Positions 1 through 8,827 of a stretch of 64,000 nt of DNA are shown here, piece by piece. The notes beneath the pieces were generated by a model. That model had not been told where the DNA came from. It ran no database searches and saw only the letters and a program-made list of their open reading frames with translations. Both the position numbers and the translations under genes were made by a program. This DNA is from Syntrophales bacterium (GTDB taxonomy: Bacteria; Desulfobacterota; Syntrophia; Syntrophales; PHBD01). The stretch is taken from positions 62,001 through 126,000 of the forward strand of contig DAOSEM010000009.1 of the NCBI GenBank assembly GCA_035363115.1, in the 5' to 3' direction. Positions within the stretch are counted from its first letter, which is position 1. Every line of letters begins with the position of its first letter.

Positions 1-1315
1 TGCAATGGTAAAGGTCCCGTACGTACGGATCGACGATCGGCGGACGGTCTTCGCCGACCTGGCCGATGATCTGGCCGATGCCGATCACGGAGCCCTCTTC
101 GCTGCCGAAGTGGTCGATGTCCTTCGGAGTCGTCGAAGCGGTCCAGAGGATGTGCCTCCGTATATCGGGAAACACGACCTCCAGCGAGTTCATGATCGCC
201 TGTTCCCATTGTTTCCAGACGGCAACGTCGGAGTTGTACGGCAGTTTCGCCGAGGCGCCCACGATGATCAGCTGTTTCCCCTCCGGGGCCGCCTCCGGAT
301 CCATGTTCGACACGACCGGGATCATCAGGCATGGGGCCGCGTCCGGCAGATCTCCCGTCTCTTCAACGTTCCGTTCAAACTCGCTGAGATCGCTCCGTCC
401 GATATAAAAGATCATGGAATCGTTGGATATCTTTTCGTTCAGGGCGATCTGGAGGATGGAGGTGCTGTAGGAATACCGGTAGCCGTTCACCCTGTCCCTG
501 AATTCCGCCGGGTACGCATCCCTTCCGACCAGTCGATTCACCGTGTCTTTCACGGTCGCGTTGCTGATCACGACGTCCGCCCTGATTTCTTCTCCGTTTT
601 CCAGAACGACCCCCGCCGCCCTGCCGTCCTCCACGACGATCTGCCGGACGCCCGTTCCCGTCCGGACCGTGCCGCCGCGCTCCCGGATGATCCGGCAATA
701 GGCCTCGGGAACTGCCCCGGTACCGCCGATGGGATAGCCGACCGCCTTGTTCCTCCATATTTCATTCTGGCACCTGGCATACTCTCCGATGGGCGTTTCG
801 TCATCCCGCGTCACAAAGTATATGGACGTGAAAAAACCGATCAGCCCTCTCGCCAGGTCCGAATCCACATATCGGCTCACATAATCCGCGATGCTGACGT
901 CGTTCAGCCTGTCGCAGTCCGCATCGGACAATTGGGAGATATCGAAGAAAAACTTCATGAACCGGTCGGACTCTTCCTTCGTGAATCCCATTTTTTCCGC
1001 ATCGTAGGGGAACCGGACCCGCTGCCCCTTGAAATTGACGACTGGCGACGGCTTCACCGCGTAGCGCCACTTCACGTAATCGGAACAGCCGCAGATCTCA
1101 AGGGCCCTTCCGAAGAGTCCCCGGTCGCAGTTCGCCAGCATATGGCAGCCCACGTCCAGCTTGAATCCCTCGTTCTGATATGAGGCGAACCTGCCCCCGA
1201 TCAATCTCGACTTTTCGATCAGCGTTACGTTGAATTTTCCGGTATTCGCCAGCAAGGCGCCGACGGCGCTGCCCCCTACCCCGCTTCCGACAATGATCAC
1301 GTCTTTCGCCGTCAC
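1..1315 (-). CDS. NAD(P)/FAD-dependent oxidoreductase, phytoene-desaturase-like (3' end off the left edge)
   Basis: An open frame runs on the minus strand from a GTG at 1315 to the window edge without a stop, giving 438 codons. The GTG is preceded by GGAGGT at 1321-1326 with a 5-base spacer, which decides the start. Residues 5-14 (VIIVGSGVGG) form the dinucleotide-binding glycine motif after a hydrophobic strand, followed by a Glu-Lys (LIEKS) and the GGR loop (LIGGRF) typical of the CrtI/phytoene desaturase and amine oxidase superfamily. Mid-protein residues include the VGYPIGGTGAVPEAY segment seen in FAD-dependent desaturases and retinol saturases. The substrate cannot be told from sequence. 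It lies just downstream of the crotonase on the same strand (87-bp gap), so co-transcription is possible. The C-terminal FAD-binding end lies outside the window. Confidence 0.85.
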   Translation of the reverse strand, partial: MTAKDVIIVGSGVGGSAVGALLANTGKFNVTLIEKSRLIGGRFASYQNEGFKLDVGCHMLANCDRGLFGRALEICGCSDYVKWRYAVKPSPVVNFKGQRVRFPYDAEKMGFTKEESDRFMKFFFDISQLSDADCDRLNDVSIADYVSRYVDSDLARGLIGFFTSIYFVTRDDETPIGEYARCQNEIWRNKAVGYPIGGTGAVPEAYCRIIRERGGTVRTGTGVRQIVVEDGRAAGVVLENGEEIRADVVISNATVKDTVNRLVGRDAYPAEFRDRVNGYRYSYSTSILQIALNEKISNDSMIFYIGRSDLSEFERNVEETGDLPDAAPCLMIPVVSNMDPEAAPEGKQLIIVGASAKLPYNSDVAVWKQWEQAIMNSLEVVFPDIRRHILWTASTTPKDIDHFGSEEGSVIGIGQIIGQVGEDRPPIVDPYVRDLYHC

Positions 1316-1402
1316 ATCCCACCTCCGCAGAATTCCCGCTGTCGCCTCCATTCGGTTGGTTGATGAATTGCCGGTTTGCTTCGAGATTCCCTGAAACTGT
1401 CG

Positions 1403-2206
1403 TCAGTCACCCGCGCCGCCTTTGAAGAACGGCTGGATCAGCTTGAAGAACCCGCCGGAAAAGACCATGAGGGCCTGATTGCGGTTCTCCAGGTTCACCG
1501 CCGCCTCCAGCGACGGCGCGTCAATGTTCTGGTCGAGGACCCGTTTCGTCAGCTTCAGAGCCCCGCTATCCTTGGCGAGCATGGGGCGGGCATAGGAAAG
1601 GGCCGCCTCGATCAGGTTCTCCGCGGACACGACCCGATTGACCAGTCCGATCCGCTCGGCCTCGTCGGCCTTCACCTTCCGGCCGGTGAAGAGGATTTCC
1701 GACGCCCGGGCGACACCGATCAGCCGGGGCAGGAAATAGGAAGAGCCCAATTCGCCGCCGGTTAGCCCAAGGTTGGCGAAGGAGGCGATGAAGGAGGCCT
1801 CCGGTGTTGCCACCCGGACGTCGCTGGCCATGGCTATGGAAAAGCCGCCTCCCGCCGCCACACCGTTTATGGCGGCGATGACCGGCTGGGGAATGCGCCG
1901 CAGGCCCAGTGTCAAAGCGGCGAAGCGCTCCTGGACCTTCTCCAGGAACTGCGCCGGGTCGGAGAAGGTCCTGGTCTCCCCGTGGATCATCGAGTCGTCC
2001 AGGTTCGCCCCGGAGCAGAATCCCCGGCCCGCACCGGTGATGACCAGGACCCGGATAGCGTCGTCCCTCGACAGAACGGCGAACAGTTCATCGAATTCGT
2101 CCAGCATCACGCCGCTGATGGCGTTGAGATGCTTCGGCCGGTTCAGGGTGACGAGGCCCACCCGGGTCTCGATCTCTTCAAACAGGATGGTCCGGAATGC
2201 ATTCAT
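1403..2206 (-). CDS. Enoyl-CoA hydratase/isomerase (crotonase) family protein
   Basis: This 267-aa protein has the full crotonase fold. An N-terminal strand carries VGLVTLNRPKHLNAIS, the first oxyanion-hole segment is GRGFCSGANL, and the second is NGVAAGGGFSIAMASDVRVA. The first catalytic Glu of true enoyl-CoA hydratases (after AAGGG) is replaced by Ser in FSIAMASD. The region of the second Glu reads GLTGGELGSSYFLPRL, as in isomerase-like or uncharacterised crotonases. It should therefore bind an acyl-CoA thioester, but simple hydratase activity is uncertain. ATG at 2206 is preceded by GAGGAG. It is followed on the same strand by the FAD oxidoreductase. Confidence 0.9.
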   Translation of the reverse strand: MNAFRTILFEEIETRVGLVTLNRPKHLNAISGVMLDEFDELFAVLSRDDAIRVLVITGAGRGFCSGANLDDSMIHGETRTFSDPAQFLEKVQERFAALTLGLRRIPQPVIAAINGVAAGGGFSIAMASDVRVATPEASFIASFANLGLTGGELGSSYFLPRLIGVARASEILFTGRKVKADEAERIGLVNRVVSAENLIEAALSYARPMLAKDSGALKLTKRVLDQNIDAPSLEAAVNLENRNQALMVFSGGFFKLIQPFFKGGAGD

Positions 2207-2582
2207 GGCTACTCCTCAGGGCATCCACTGGGGGATATCCGGCTGATCCGTTGCGAATCCTCCCGGACAGCACCGGCAAAGCGGCCCTGGCCTGGGAGCC
2301 TGCCGGGAAGTCTTGAGCCGCCCCAAGGCCTTTCGCCCCTGCCGATCGATGCGACGGGCATTCGTTTGAACAAATGCAACATCAAAAAATGAGAAACCCC
2401 ACTTCCTTCAGGAAGCGGGGTTTCTCATCCATTCGCATACCGTTGACATGACGATGTTTTTCAGGTCTCGACGTTTGCATTCGAATTACTTGACCATTCC
2501 TGTACGGAAGGGGCCGGAAACCGATTCTTCACTCCATTCGGAAATGCCCCGGGAGCAAGCTGCTTCCTGCTCCCATCCCTTT
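2207..2582. other. Intergenic stretch with one terminator
   Basis: No coding frame with a plausible start and composition was found here. The only clear element is the minus-strand terminator hairpin at 2390-2427. The remaining 180 bp upstream of the crotonase probably carry its promoter, but I could not pick one out with confidence. Confidence 0.5.
2390..2427 (-). terminator. Rho-independent terminator
   Basis: Arms 2390-2400 and 2417-2427 (TGAGAAACCCC / GGGGTTTCTCA) pair perfectly and enclose an inner TTCC/GGAA stem. Read on the minus strand the hairpin is followed by a run of six T (complement of 2384-2389). It sits 150 bp after the stop of the exported protein at 2583-2978 and most likely ends that transcript. 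Confidence 0.8.
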
Positions 2583-2978
2583 TCAGGGGGTCACGGCGAT
2601 GGTGCACCCGCCGCTGTCTATCCACTCCCGGGCGCTCTGGTAGGTCTTGCCCGTCTTTGCCCGGTAGCAGGCATTGCTGCACATGTCGACGACCTGCGCC
2701 AATGTCGCATCAACAAGGGCGTCCGTCGCATCGCCGGGCTTTCGCTGAAGGAGGGTTCCCCGCGTATCGGGGGATTTCAGGACACCGGCGATTTCCGTAC
2801 AGCTTTTCGTCGTGGCCGTCGCAGTGGCCTGGCATTGGGCGATGATGTCATAGACTGCCAGGCAGGCCTGTGCCCTCAGGTCCTGCGGAGCGGATTCGGC
2901 GTACGCGAGCACGGGACAAAGAATCAGAAGAACAGCGATTTGTCCTGCAAAGCAGACCTTTTTCAAGATGCCCTTCAT
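2583..2978 (-). CDS. Small exported Cys-containing protein, unknown function
   Basis: The 131-aa product starts with a Lys-rich n-region and a hydrophobic core (IAVLLILCPVLAYA) ending in an AYA signal-peptidase site near residue 27, so the mature protein should be periplasmic or secreted. The mature part has about five Cys (ACLAVYDIIAQC, SCTE, MCSNACYR, GGCTI), suitable for disulfides. I do not recognise a family. ATG at 2978 follows GGAGGAGAACCG. The same-strand neighbour upstream (3088-3519) is another small exported protein, and a terminator follows at 2390-2427. Confidence 0.75.
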   Translation of the reverse strand: MKGILKKVCFAGQIAVLLILCPVLAYAESAPQDLRAQACLAVYDIIAQCQATATATTKSCTEIAGVLKSPDTRGTLLQRKPGDATDALVDATLAQVVDMCSNACYRAKTGKTYQSAREWIDSGGCTIAVTP

Positions 2979-3087
2979 CGGTTCTCCTCCTTTTCAGGAA
3001 TTGGGGGCTCCCGAGTATCCCATGTCGGGTCCCGCTCCGCCGCCGTCCTGGCGATGAGCGGTGGGAGGTGCTGCGTTCTCAAGCTCC

Positions 3088-3519
3088 CTATCTGCAGACC
3101 GCCCGACTCAACGAATCATACACCGTACCGGGCTCATATTCATATGCCGCCGGTTTGTCGGACGTTGCCCGCTTCAGGACGTTCCCCGATTGGTCGTATA
3201 TCGCATACTGGATGATCTTATAACTTCGATTCCCGCAGTCGATTTCGTAGAGGATCACATCGCGATACATCCTGTCTTTGATCTCGGGGAAGGTTCCGCC
3301 CATGGACTCAATCGCTTCTTTTGAAAACACAAGGTTCACCCACACCCGGACCCTGCCGTTCTTCAACCGGTGGATGGAGTCCCGGGCGTAGTAATAATCG
3401 CCGCCCGCAAATTTTCCCAGGAATACGACGTCTTCCGCTCCGGCACCGCTGGGAGCGAAACTCGCCGATACAAGCGCGGCCACGATCATCCACATGAAAA
3501 GACGGATTTTGGTTTTCAT
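3088..3519 (-). CDS. Exported protein resembling the surface-adhesin E family
   Basis: The frame extends further upstream, but ATG 3519 has GGGAGGTG about ten bases before it and begins a proper signal peptide (MKTKIRLF... to GAGA, cleavage near residue 28), giving 143 aa. The mature domain runs DSIHRLKNGRVRVWVNLVFSK, then YEIDCGNRSYKII and YDQSGNV. This is the layout of the surface-adhesin protein E domain: a small beta domain with one conserved DC and a late Cys. The family is known from a Haemophilus adhesin but is widespread in Proteobacteria without a proven role. Assignment rests on motif resemblance only. Confidence 0.7.
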   Translation of the reverse strand: MKTKIRLFMWMIVAALVSASFAPSGAGAEDVVFLGKFAGGDYYYARDSIHRLKNGRVRVWVNLVFSKEAIESMGGTFPEIKDRMYRDVILYEIDCGNRSYKIIQYAIYDQSGNVLKRATSDKPAAYEYEPGTVYDSLSRAVCR

Positions 3520-3625
3520 TGTAGCTTTCACCTCCCGCCTCCCTTGCATCTTCCCCCGGGACGGACCCGTCCAGGCGGCAATGCTTCCGTTCGATGGATC
3601 CGGCCGGAACGGGCAATGCTCCCGG

Positions 3626-4522
3626 TCATGCCTTTTCCCTGAGCATCTGGATCTGCATGTCTTTATCCTTCCACAACTGCTGCACCCATTGGTGCATCAC
3701 ATCGCGAAAAGCCGGATCTTCCTCGTAATCACCGTGCATCAGATGTTGTGGTATTTCAATAGTTTTCATTCGCACCGTGATCCGCTTGACCTTCCCGCAG
3801 AGAAACTCCCAGAAGGTCGGAATCCCGTCCGGATAAACAATGGTGATATCCAGCAGGGAGTTGAATTTTTCGCCCAGCACGTTCATGGCAAGGGCAAGTC
3901 CTCCGGATTTGGGGCGCAGGAGAGACCGGTACTCGCTCTTCTGCCGGGCTTGCTTTTCTTTCGTGAAGCGTGTTCCTTCCAGAAAATTCATCACGCTGGT
4001 CGGAATTTCGGCAAATTTCTCACAGGCCTTGCGCGTTGCCTCAAAATCCTTTCCTTTCTGCTCGGGATGCTTTTCCAGGTATTCGGAGCTGTGTCGATAG
4101 AGGAAAGGATAATCCAGCGCCCACCAGGCAAATCCCATCAGGGGTACCCGGATCAGCTCTCTCTTGATGAAGAATTTCAGCAGGGGGATCCGGCGATTCA
4201 GCAGGTGCTGCATGACCAGGATATCGACCCAGGACTGGTGATTGCTGACAACCAGGTACCATCCGTTGTAATTCAGCCCTTCGACCCCCTGGACATCCCA
4301 GGTTGTGTTTTGCGTGAGGCGCATCCACCCGCTGTTGCCGGCTATCCAGTTCTCTCCAATCCAGTGAAGAATCCTGTTCAGCACCCGGCGCAACGACGGG
4401 ATGGGCAAAAGAAATTTCGGAACGCTGAATACGAACAGAATGGATACCCACACCAGCACATTGAGGCACAGAAGAAATCCCGCGATGATTCCCAGAATGG
4501 TGGACGGCAGAAAATTCAGCAT
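3626..4522 (-). CDS. Membrane 1-acyl-glycerol-3-phosphate acyltransferase-like protein (YihG type)
   Basis: The 298-aa product has an N-terminal membrane segment (about residues 6-36) and then the PlsC-type acyltransferase domain. The HX4D motif is NHQSWVD (His95, Asp100 from this start) and the second block is FLEGTR (about 181-185). The order and wording of WALDYPF, GKDFEATRKACEKF and PPKSGG-like RPKSGGLALAMNVLG closely match E. coli YihG, an acyltransferase acting in inner-membrane phospholipid synthesis. I chose ATG 4522, six codons inside a GTG at 4540, because AGAGGG lies eight bases before it while the GTG has no ribosome-binding site. It is probably monocistronic. Confidence 0.85.
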   Translation of the reverse strand: MLNFLPSTILGIIAGFLLCLNVLVWVSILFVFSVPKFLLPIPSLRRVLNRILHWIGENWIAGNSGWMRLTQNTTWDVQGVEGLNYNGWYLVVSNHQSWVDILVMQHLLNRRIPLLKFFIKRELIRVPLMGFAWWALDYPFLYRHSSEYLEKHPEQKGKDFEATRKACEKFAEIPTSVMNFLEGTRFTKEKQARQKSEYRSLLRPKSGGLALAMNVLGEKFNSLLDITIVYPDGIPTFWEFLCGKVKRITVRMKTIEIPQHLMHGDYEEDPAFRDVMHQWVQQLWKDKDMQIQMLREKA

Positions 4523-4822
4523 GGATAAGACCCTCTTCACAAGATATGGATTATGGGATTCGTGATTCTCCGACCTGTGGAAGCAGTCGGCAAGGACGAC
4601 AAAGCTGCGACGGCCGACACAGCCATCGCAGCCTTCTTACGTGAACCTACGTGATTCGTAAAGAAGAATCCGGCGTCAACCCGAATGAGACCTTCCGGCT
4701 ACGCTCTGCCGGGAAACAGGATGAATCTCCGGAGCAGGCTCCGGACGAAGCATCGCCATCTTGATCGTTCCGTACCCGATCGTCCGTTCTTCATCTACCG
4801 TTCCTTTGTGAGCACGTGATGA

Positions 4823-5809
4823 TCATGGGGCAAAAGACATGCTTAACCCCCATGATAAGCCACTGAATGTGTTCGATTTGACGTAGGATATCCCAACCCC
4901 AATCTGGTCGAGCATCCATCGGCCTTTCAGATCGCCCGCCATGAGTCGGCTGCCCAGCGTATAGATGACATCGCTGTTCAGGCCCTCGCGAATATCCCCT
5001 CCCAGAATACCGGCAGAGGCGAAGAGTCCCGTATGCAGGGGGAAATCGAAAACCTTTAAGGGAAGCCTGACGTCCAGGTCGGCGCTGTTTTCCCAGTACG
5101 TCGAGCTTCCCGAAATCCTGATGTAATTGGACGATGTGGCCACATCCCGGGTCTTGAACCAGGTGTAGCGGGAGGTCAGGGTGAGCATCCAATGCTCCAT
5201 CCATTTTTTCCTGTATTGAACATCCAGGGACGGGGCGAACGATACGGTGTCAACATACCAGTCAACCAGATGCTTCCCGTAGTTCAGCTGTAATTCGATG
5301 CCTGCCGGTGTAGCCGCATGGAACGAACTGGTTGTCTGCGAGTAGATCAGGCCGAAGGCAAGTCCGATGCTGAACGAGTCCGTCAGAAGGATTCTGGCGC
5401 CAAACTCAAATCCGGCGGCATAGGAAGTGTATTTGTCTTCATTTCCGGCCAGCAGGGGACTGTCGGTAAAGTTGTTCCTGGCGGTAGAATAGCCTATGCA
5501 GCCGCCCAGAAGCGGAACCCATTTCAGTCCGGTATCGGAGATCGGCTTCGGTTCACCTATGGTGCTCCGCCCTCCGAATTTCGTGATGCTCAAGGTCGAG
5601 TCGTTTGCGTCAAAGTTGAAGAAACCTCCCGAGATCCCGTCTTCGCCGTCCAGGATGGCAATGGTTTCCACCCTGGTGCCCACCATCCTGTTGAAATTGT
5701 CCAATTGCGCCTGGACCGCAGGATCCGCGGCATGAACCGGTGCGACAAGAAAAAAGACAGCCGCCGCAACGTGAGGGAGGATTATCAGGAGCAGCCGGGG
5801 ACGCTTCAT
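4823..5809 (-). CDS. Outer-membrane beta-barrel protein (solitary autotransporter-like barrel)
   Basis: The 328-aa product begins at ATG 5809 after GGAAGAA, with a signal peptide ending AVFFLVAPVHA. The mature protein alternates short hydrophobic strands with Gly/Asn/Asp turns (GFFNFDANDSTLSITKFGG, IELQLNYGKHLVDWYVDT, LTLTSRYTWFKT) and ends in WGLSMSFAP, with an aromatic near the C terminus as expected for a BAM substrate. Length and composition fit a 12-strand barrel of the solitary outer-membrane autotransporter-like type. I see no passenger domain. Function is not known; it may be an envelope structural protein or a small pore. Confidence 0.7.
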   Translation of the reverse strand: MKRPRLLLIILPHVAAAVFFLVAPVHAADPAVQAQLDNFNRMVGTRVETIAILDGEDGISGGFFNFDANDSTLSITKFGGRSTIGEPKPISDTGLKWVPLLGGCIGYSTARNNFTDSPLLAGNEDKYTSYAAGFEFGARILLTDSFSIGLAFGLIYSQTTSSFHAATPAGIELQLNYGKHLVDWYVDTVSFAPSLDVQYRKKWMEHWMLTLTSRYTWFKTRDVATSSNYIRISGSSTYWENSADLDVRLPLKVFDFPLHTGLFASAGILGGDIREGLNSDVIYTLGSRLMAGDLKGRWMLDQIGVGISYVKSNTFSGLSWGLSMSFAP

Positions 5810-5913
5810 ATTCTTCCAACGATTGAATGCGACGGAATAAAGATAAGGAAGAGAGGCACTCCCCGCCGTCTTATGGGTGCGGCATTTCTGTTGATGCCGG
5901 ATCATTAGAGAAA

Positions 5914-5941
5914 AAGGCAGGACCGTCTCCGGTCCTGCCTT
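5914..5941 (-). terminator. Rho-independent terminator
   Basis: Arms AAGGCAGGACCG (5914-5925) and CGGTCCTGCCTT (5930-5941) are perfectly complementary around a TCTC loop. On the minus strand the hairpin is followed by TTTTTCTC. It ends the transcript of the lipoprotein at 5957-6241 before the beta-barrel gene starts. Confidence 0.85.
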
Positions 5942-5956
5942 CCCTATGGTTTCTCT

Positions 5957-6241
5957 TTATTTTACCCGGAATGAGCCCGCCGGGATTTCTTCTTCCGGCG
6001 CATGGACGTAGCCCCTGATTTCCATGCATTCACGGATTCTCTGGTCAATCATGTCCGTGTTGCCGGCCTGGCCCATGTCCCTGCTGTAGGTCACGGCGGC
6101 CTCTTCGCATTCGAACTTGTCGGTTTTCGCCGAGCGCATGTCCTTCCCGGAGTTGTACCAGTACATGTTTTTCGGTGCGCAGCCGGACAGGATCAAAAGC
6201 AATAGCAACAGCAGCATCGACAGGATGGTCCATTTCTTCAT
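5957..6241 (-). CDS. Small lipoprotein sharing a domain with the thaumatin-like protein upstream
   Basis: The 94-aa protein starts at ATG 6241 with GGAGGAGGT before it. A long Leu-rich signal ends in the lipobox LSGC (Cys21), so it should be a lipid-anchored envelope protein. Residues about 43-79 hold an EC...Y..DMGQAGNTDMIDQRIRECM pattern. The same pattern occurs at residues 38-71 of the 764-aa protein encoded immediately upstream (6288-8582): YEC, NMGKPGNRDL and LKECL. The 46-bp gap and shared domain suggest one operon and a common role. The domain has no function I can name. Confidence 0.8.
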   Translation of the reverse strand: MKKWTILSMLLLLLLLILSGCAPKNMYWYNSGKDMRSAKTDKFECEEAAVTYSRDMGQAGNTDMIDQRIRECMEIRGYVHAPEEEIPAGSFRVK

Positions 6242-6287
6242 ATTTCAAGTACCTCCTCCATGGTTTCTTGTTTCACTGCTTCAACCC

Positions 6288-8582
6288 TCATTGGCAGCCA
6301 TCGGCCGGGATGCCGGGATGCAGCTCGTTCTTGAATTTCCCCCATCCCATGACGGCCGCCGACGCCGCATTGGTGCACTGGTCCTGAGCGACACCGGAAT
6401 CCAGGTTCAAATAGCCATTGGAATATTTCACCTGGCAGGTCATCGTCTGTGCGGCGTTGGAGCAGGTCGTGGTCATCCGGACCGCATCGCCTTCTTTCAG
6501 GAGCAGTACGATCGGGTTGGGGCCTGTGTACGTTGTCTCGGTGCCCTTGTTGATGCTGACGCGGGTCTTGAAGCCGTTTCCGGCATAAATGGTGAATTTT
6601 GACGCCCCCTCCTCCTTCGGCGTACAGGCCGACGGGTTCGGCCGTCCAAAACCGAGCTGGCGGACGTTGCCGGAGTTCCAGATAATGCTGCAATCCTTGT
6701 CCTTGCAGGCCGGAATGCTGTCGTCATCCACCTTGAGCCCGGCTGCCGGGTCGTACGTTGCCTTGCAGGAGACCTGCGTCAGGCTGTCGCACTCGTTGTT
6801 GATGGTCAGCCTGTAGCCGGCATCCAGATAGAGTTCGATCTCTTTCGTGTTCTCATCGAACGAAACGGACTTCTTGGCCGCATCCGGGGAGGTGATCGCG
6901 ACCGATCCGGAGGTCTTGCTCGGCAGGAGCGTGAATTTCCGCCCCTTCTGTCCCTCCGGTTTGCATACCGACGGGTCGGGCGGGCCAAGCTGGAGGGCTC
7001 CCTTGTTGTAGACAAATCCACTCAGGGGGTCCGCACAGTCGGGGTTGTCCTTCGAGGTCGTCAGCTTTCCCGAGGCGGCGTCATAGGTGGTTTTGCAGGT
7101 AATCATCTGTTTCGGATCAGCGGGCAGAAGCGAGGTGACCGTGACCTGATCCCCGTCCTTCAGGGCCTTCAGGATGGGATGTTTTCCAAAGATGTCAACG
7201 GCCTTCCCGTCGTTCACGGTGACCTTGCCCTTCACGCTCTTGTCCGGATTGATGGAGAATGGATATGCATTCCCGTTTGTGCTCCGGGGGCGTGGTCCGA
7301 TGGTGATGACGAAGGATTGACCGGCCTTGCTGGCACAGCTCGTCAGGCTGTCGTCGTCATGGTACTGCCAGGTGTAGGCCTTGGGAATGCGATCGTGGAT
7401 GGCGCTTACGTATGCCTTGTACTTGTCCGGCCAGCCCTGGCATGACGGGACCGTCTTTTTGCCGAGCGGATCGCAGACGCGCTGAGCCAGGGCAAGCTGG
7501 TCATAGGATTCATTTTGGAGCTTGTATGGATTGAACGGGGAGCAGCCGCTGGAGTTGAGCGTGACCTTCGTGCCGTCCGGGCGCGTCAGGTCATAGCTGT
7601 TCTCACACTGGGGGAGCGGGATTTTGGCTTTCTGCTCGGCCGTGCACTGATTTCCACAGCCGCAGATCTTGTCGGCCGGTGATGCGCACTTTGCAGCAAG
7701 GGTGTAATAGTCCTGTTCGTAAAGATACCCCGGGTTGTCGTACCGATACTGCACATAGGGACCAAGGCAGACGCCGTCGAGGGTCGGCCAGGGGCAACCC
7801 GGCAATTGCCCGACGGAACGGATCTGGCATTTATCAGGATCTGTTGCAGGATCACAGTTCTCCTTCTTCGATCCCCCCAGAAGCCCGCAGTTCACATCGC
7901 TCGACTCGATCATGATCGGGAAATTGTAGCCGTCGACATAACTGACGTCGTACCAGGTGACACCCAGCGGAGACTTGACCGGATCGATATTGGAATCGAA
8001 ATTGAACTCCGCCAGGGAAGACGGTTCGGCACCCACGGTGCACACCATCTTGTCGCATGTCTTCCCTGCTTCGCAGCAGTTCCCTTCCCTGCACTGGCCA
8101 GTCGTGGTATCGCATCCGGCACGGACGATAAAACGACCGTTGAAGTGCTTGCCCACGCACATGGTTTTTACCGCGTTGGAATTCAGTTGCCAGTTCGTCC
8201 ATCCCTCTGGAGACGCCATGCCGCTCGACGCCTCTGCATCCCAGTATCCGATCCAGACGATCTCGTTACTGGTGTTCTTGAACGAAATGGAGTATTGGCC
8301 GTCTTTCGTGCAGGGGTTGTCATCTTCCTTCGCAGCGACAGGCTTCGCAGCCTTTGTTGCGGGTGCGGAGATGTCGAGACACTCCTTCAGGTGCTGTTCG
8401 TACAAGTCCCGGTTTCCGGGCTTGCCCATGTTCTTCGTGAATGCCGCCGCTTTCTGCTGGCATTCGTAAAGGATCTTTCGCGAGGCCATGCTGTCGCTTT
8501 CCGCCAATGCGGCCACCGGCAAAAGCGCCAGACAAAGCAGAATCAGCATCATCGTTGCGCCGGGGTACTTTCTGATCGGCAT
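6288..8582 (-). CDS. Exported thaumatin-like protein with three C-terminal repeats
   Basis: The 764-aa protein starts at ATG 8582 after GGAGGA. It has a signal peptide (cleavage after about residue 28, AALA) and a short domain at 38-71 shared with the neighbouring lipoprotein. Residues about 97-430 follow the thaumatin signature. FKNTSNEIVWIGYW is the first strand, NGRFIVRAGC and GQCREGNCC are next, then SSLAEFNFDS, WYDVSYVDGYNFPIMI, a Cys-rich loop domain (230-380), and RIPKAYTWQYHDDDSLTSC before FVITIGP. Three related blocks of about 100 residues follow (about 440-540, 550-653, 662-763). Each begins with an F-T/S-I/L strand and contains a run such as LKDGDQVTVT or LKEGDAVRMT and then TC-Q/K-TY. 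Thaumatin-like proteins are mainly eukaryotic defence or glucan-binding proteins. The role here is unknown, possibly polysaccharide binding at the cell surface. Confidence 0.85.
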   Translation of the reverse strand: MPIRKYPGATMMLILLCLALLPVAALAESDSMASRKILYECQQKAAAFTKNMGKPGNRDLYEQHLKECLDISAPATKAAKPVAAKEDDNPCTKDGQYSISFKNTSNEIVWIGYWDAEASSGMASPEGWTNWQLNSNAVKTMCVGKHFNGRFIVRAGCDTTTGQCREGNCCEAGKTCDKMVCTVGAEPSSLAEFNFDSNIDPVKSPLGVTWYDVSYVDGYNFPIMIESSDVNCGLLGGSKKENCDPATDPDKCQIRSVGQLPGCPWPTLDGVCLGPYVQYRYDNPGYLYEQDYYTLAAKCASPADKICGCGNQCTAEQKAKIPLPQCENSYDLTRPDGTKVTLNSSGCSPFNPYKLQNESYDQLALAQRVCDPLGKKTVPSCQGWPDKYKAYVSAIHDRIPKAYTWQYHDDDSLTSCASKAGQSFVITIGPRPRSTNGNAYPFSINPDKSVKGKVTVNDGKAVDIFGKHPILKALKDGDQVTVTSLLPADPKQMITCKTTYDAASGKLTTSKDNPDCADPLSGFVYNKGALQLGPPDPSVCKPEGQKGRKFTLLPSKTSGSVAITSPDAAKKSVSFDENTKEIELYLDAGYRLTINNECDSLTQVSCKATYDPAAGLKVDDDSIPACKDKDCSIIWNSGNVRQLGFGRPNPSACTPKEEGASKFTIYAGNGFKTRVSINKGTETTYTGPNPIVLLLKEGDAVRMTTTCSNAAQTMTCQVKYSNGYLNLDSGVAQDQCTNAASAAVMGWGKFKNELHPGIPADGCQ

Positions 8583-8827
8583 GTTGCTTCCTCCTTTGCT
8601 TATTCAATCAGGGTCATGTTTCATCTACGGTTGAAATCAAACAGAAATTTCGCCCGCCCGAGTATGAAAAGGTCGTCTTTCCCGTTGCCGGTTGCCGGGC
8701 GGCGGCCAGGCAGGCAGCGGCTTCGACCGTAAAACTGGGATCGGTGCTGCAGCCGGATCATGACCCCGCGGTTTGAGAGCGGAGCAACCATCCGGGCGAT
8801 GAAAGAATCTTCCGCCGCGTCGTCCGG

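Noticed and set aside
5..1183. 392-codon open frame on the plus strand
   Set aside because: It is antisense to the FAD oxidoreductase on the minus strand, whose motifs and ribosome-binding site are clear. GC-rich third positions make the opposite strand open by chance.
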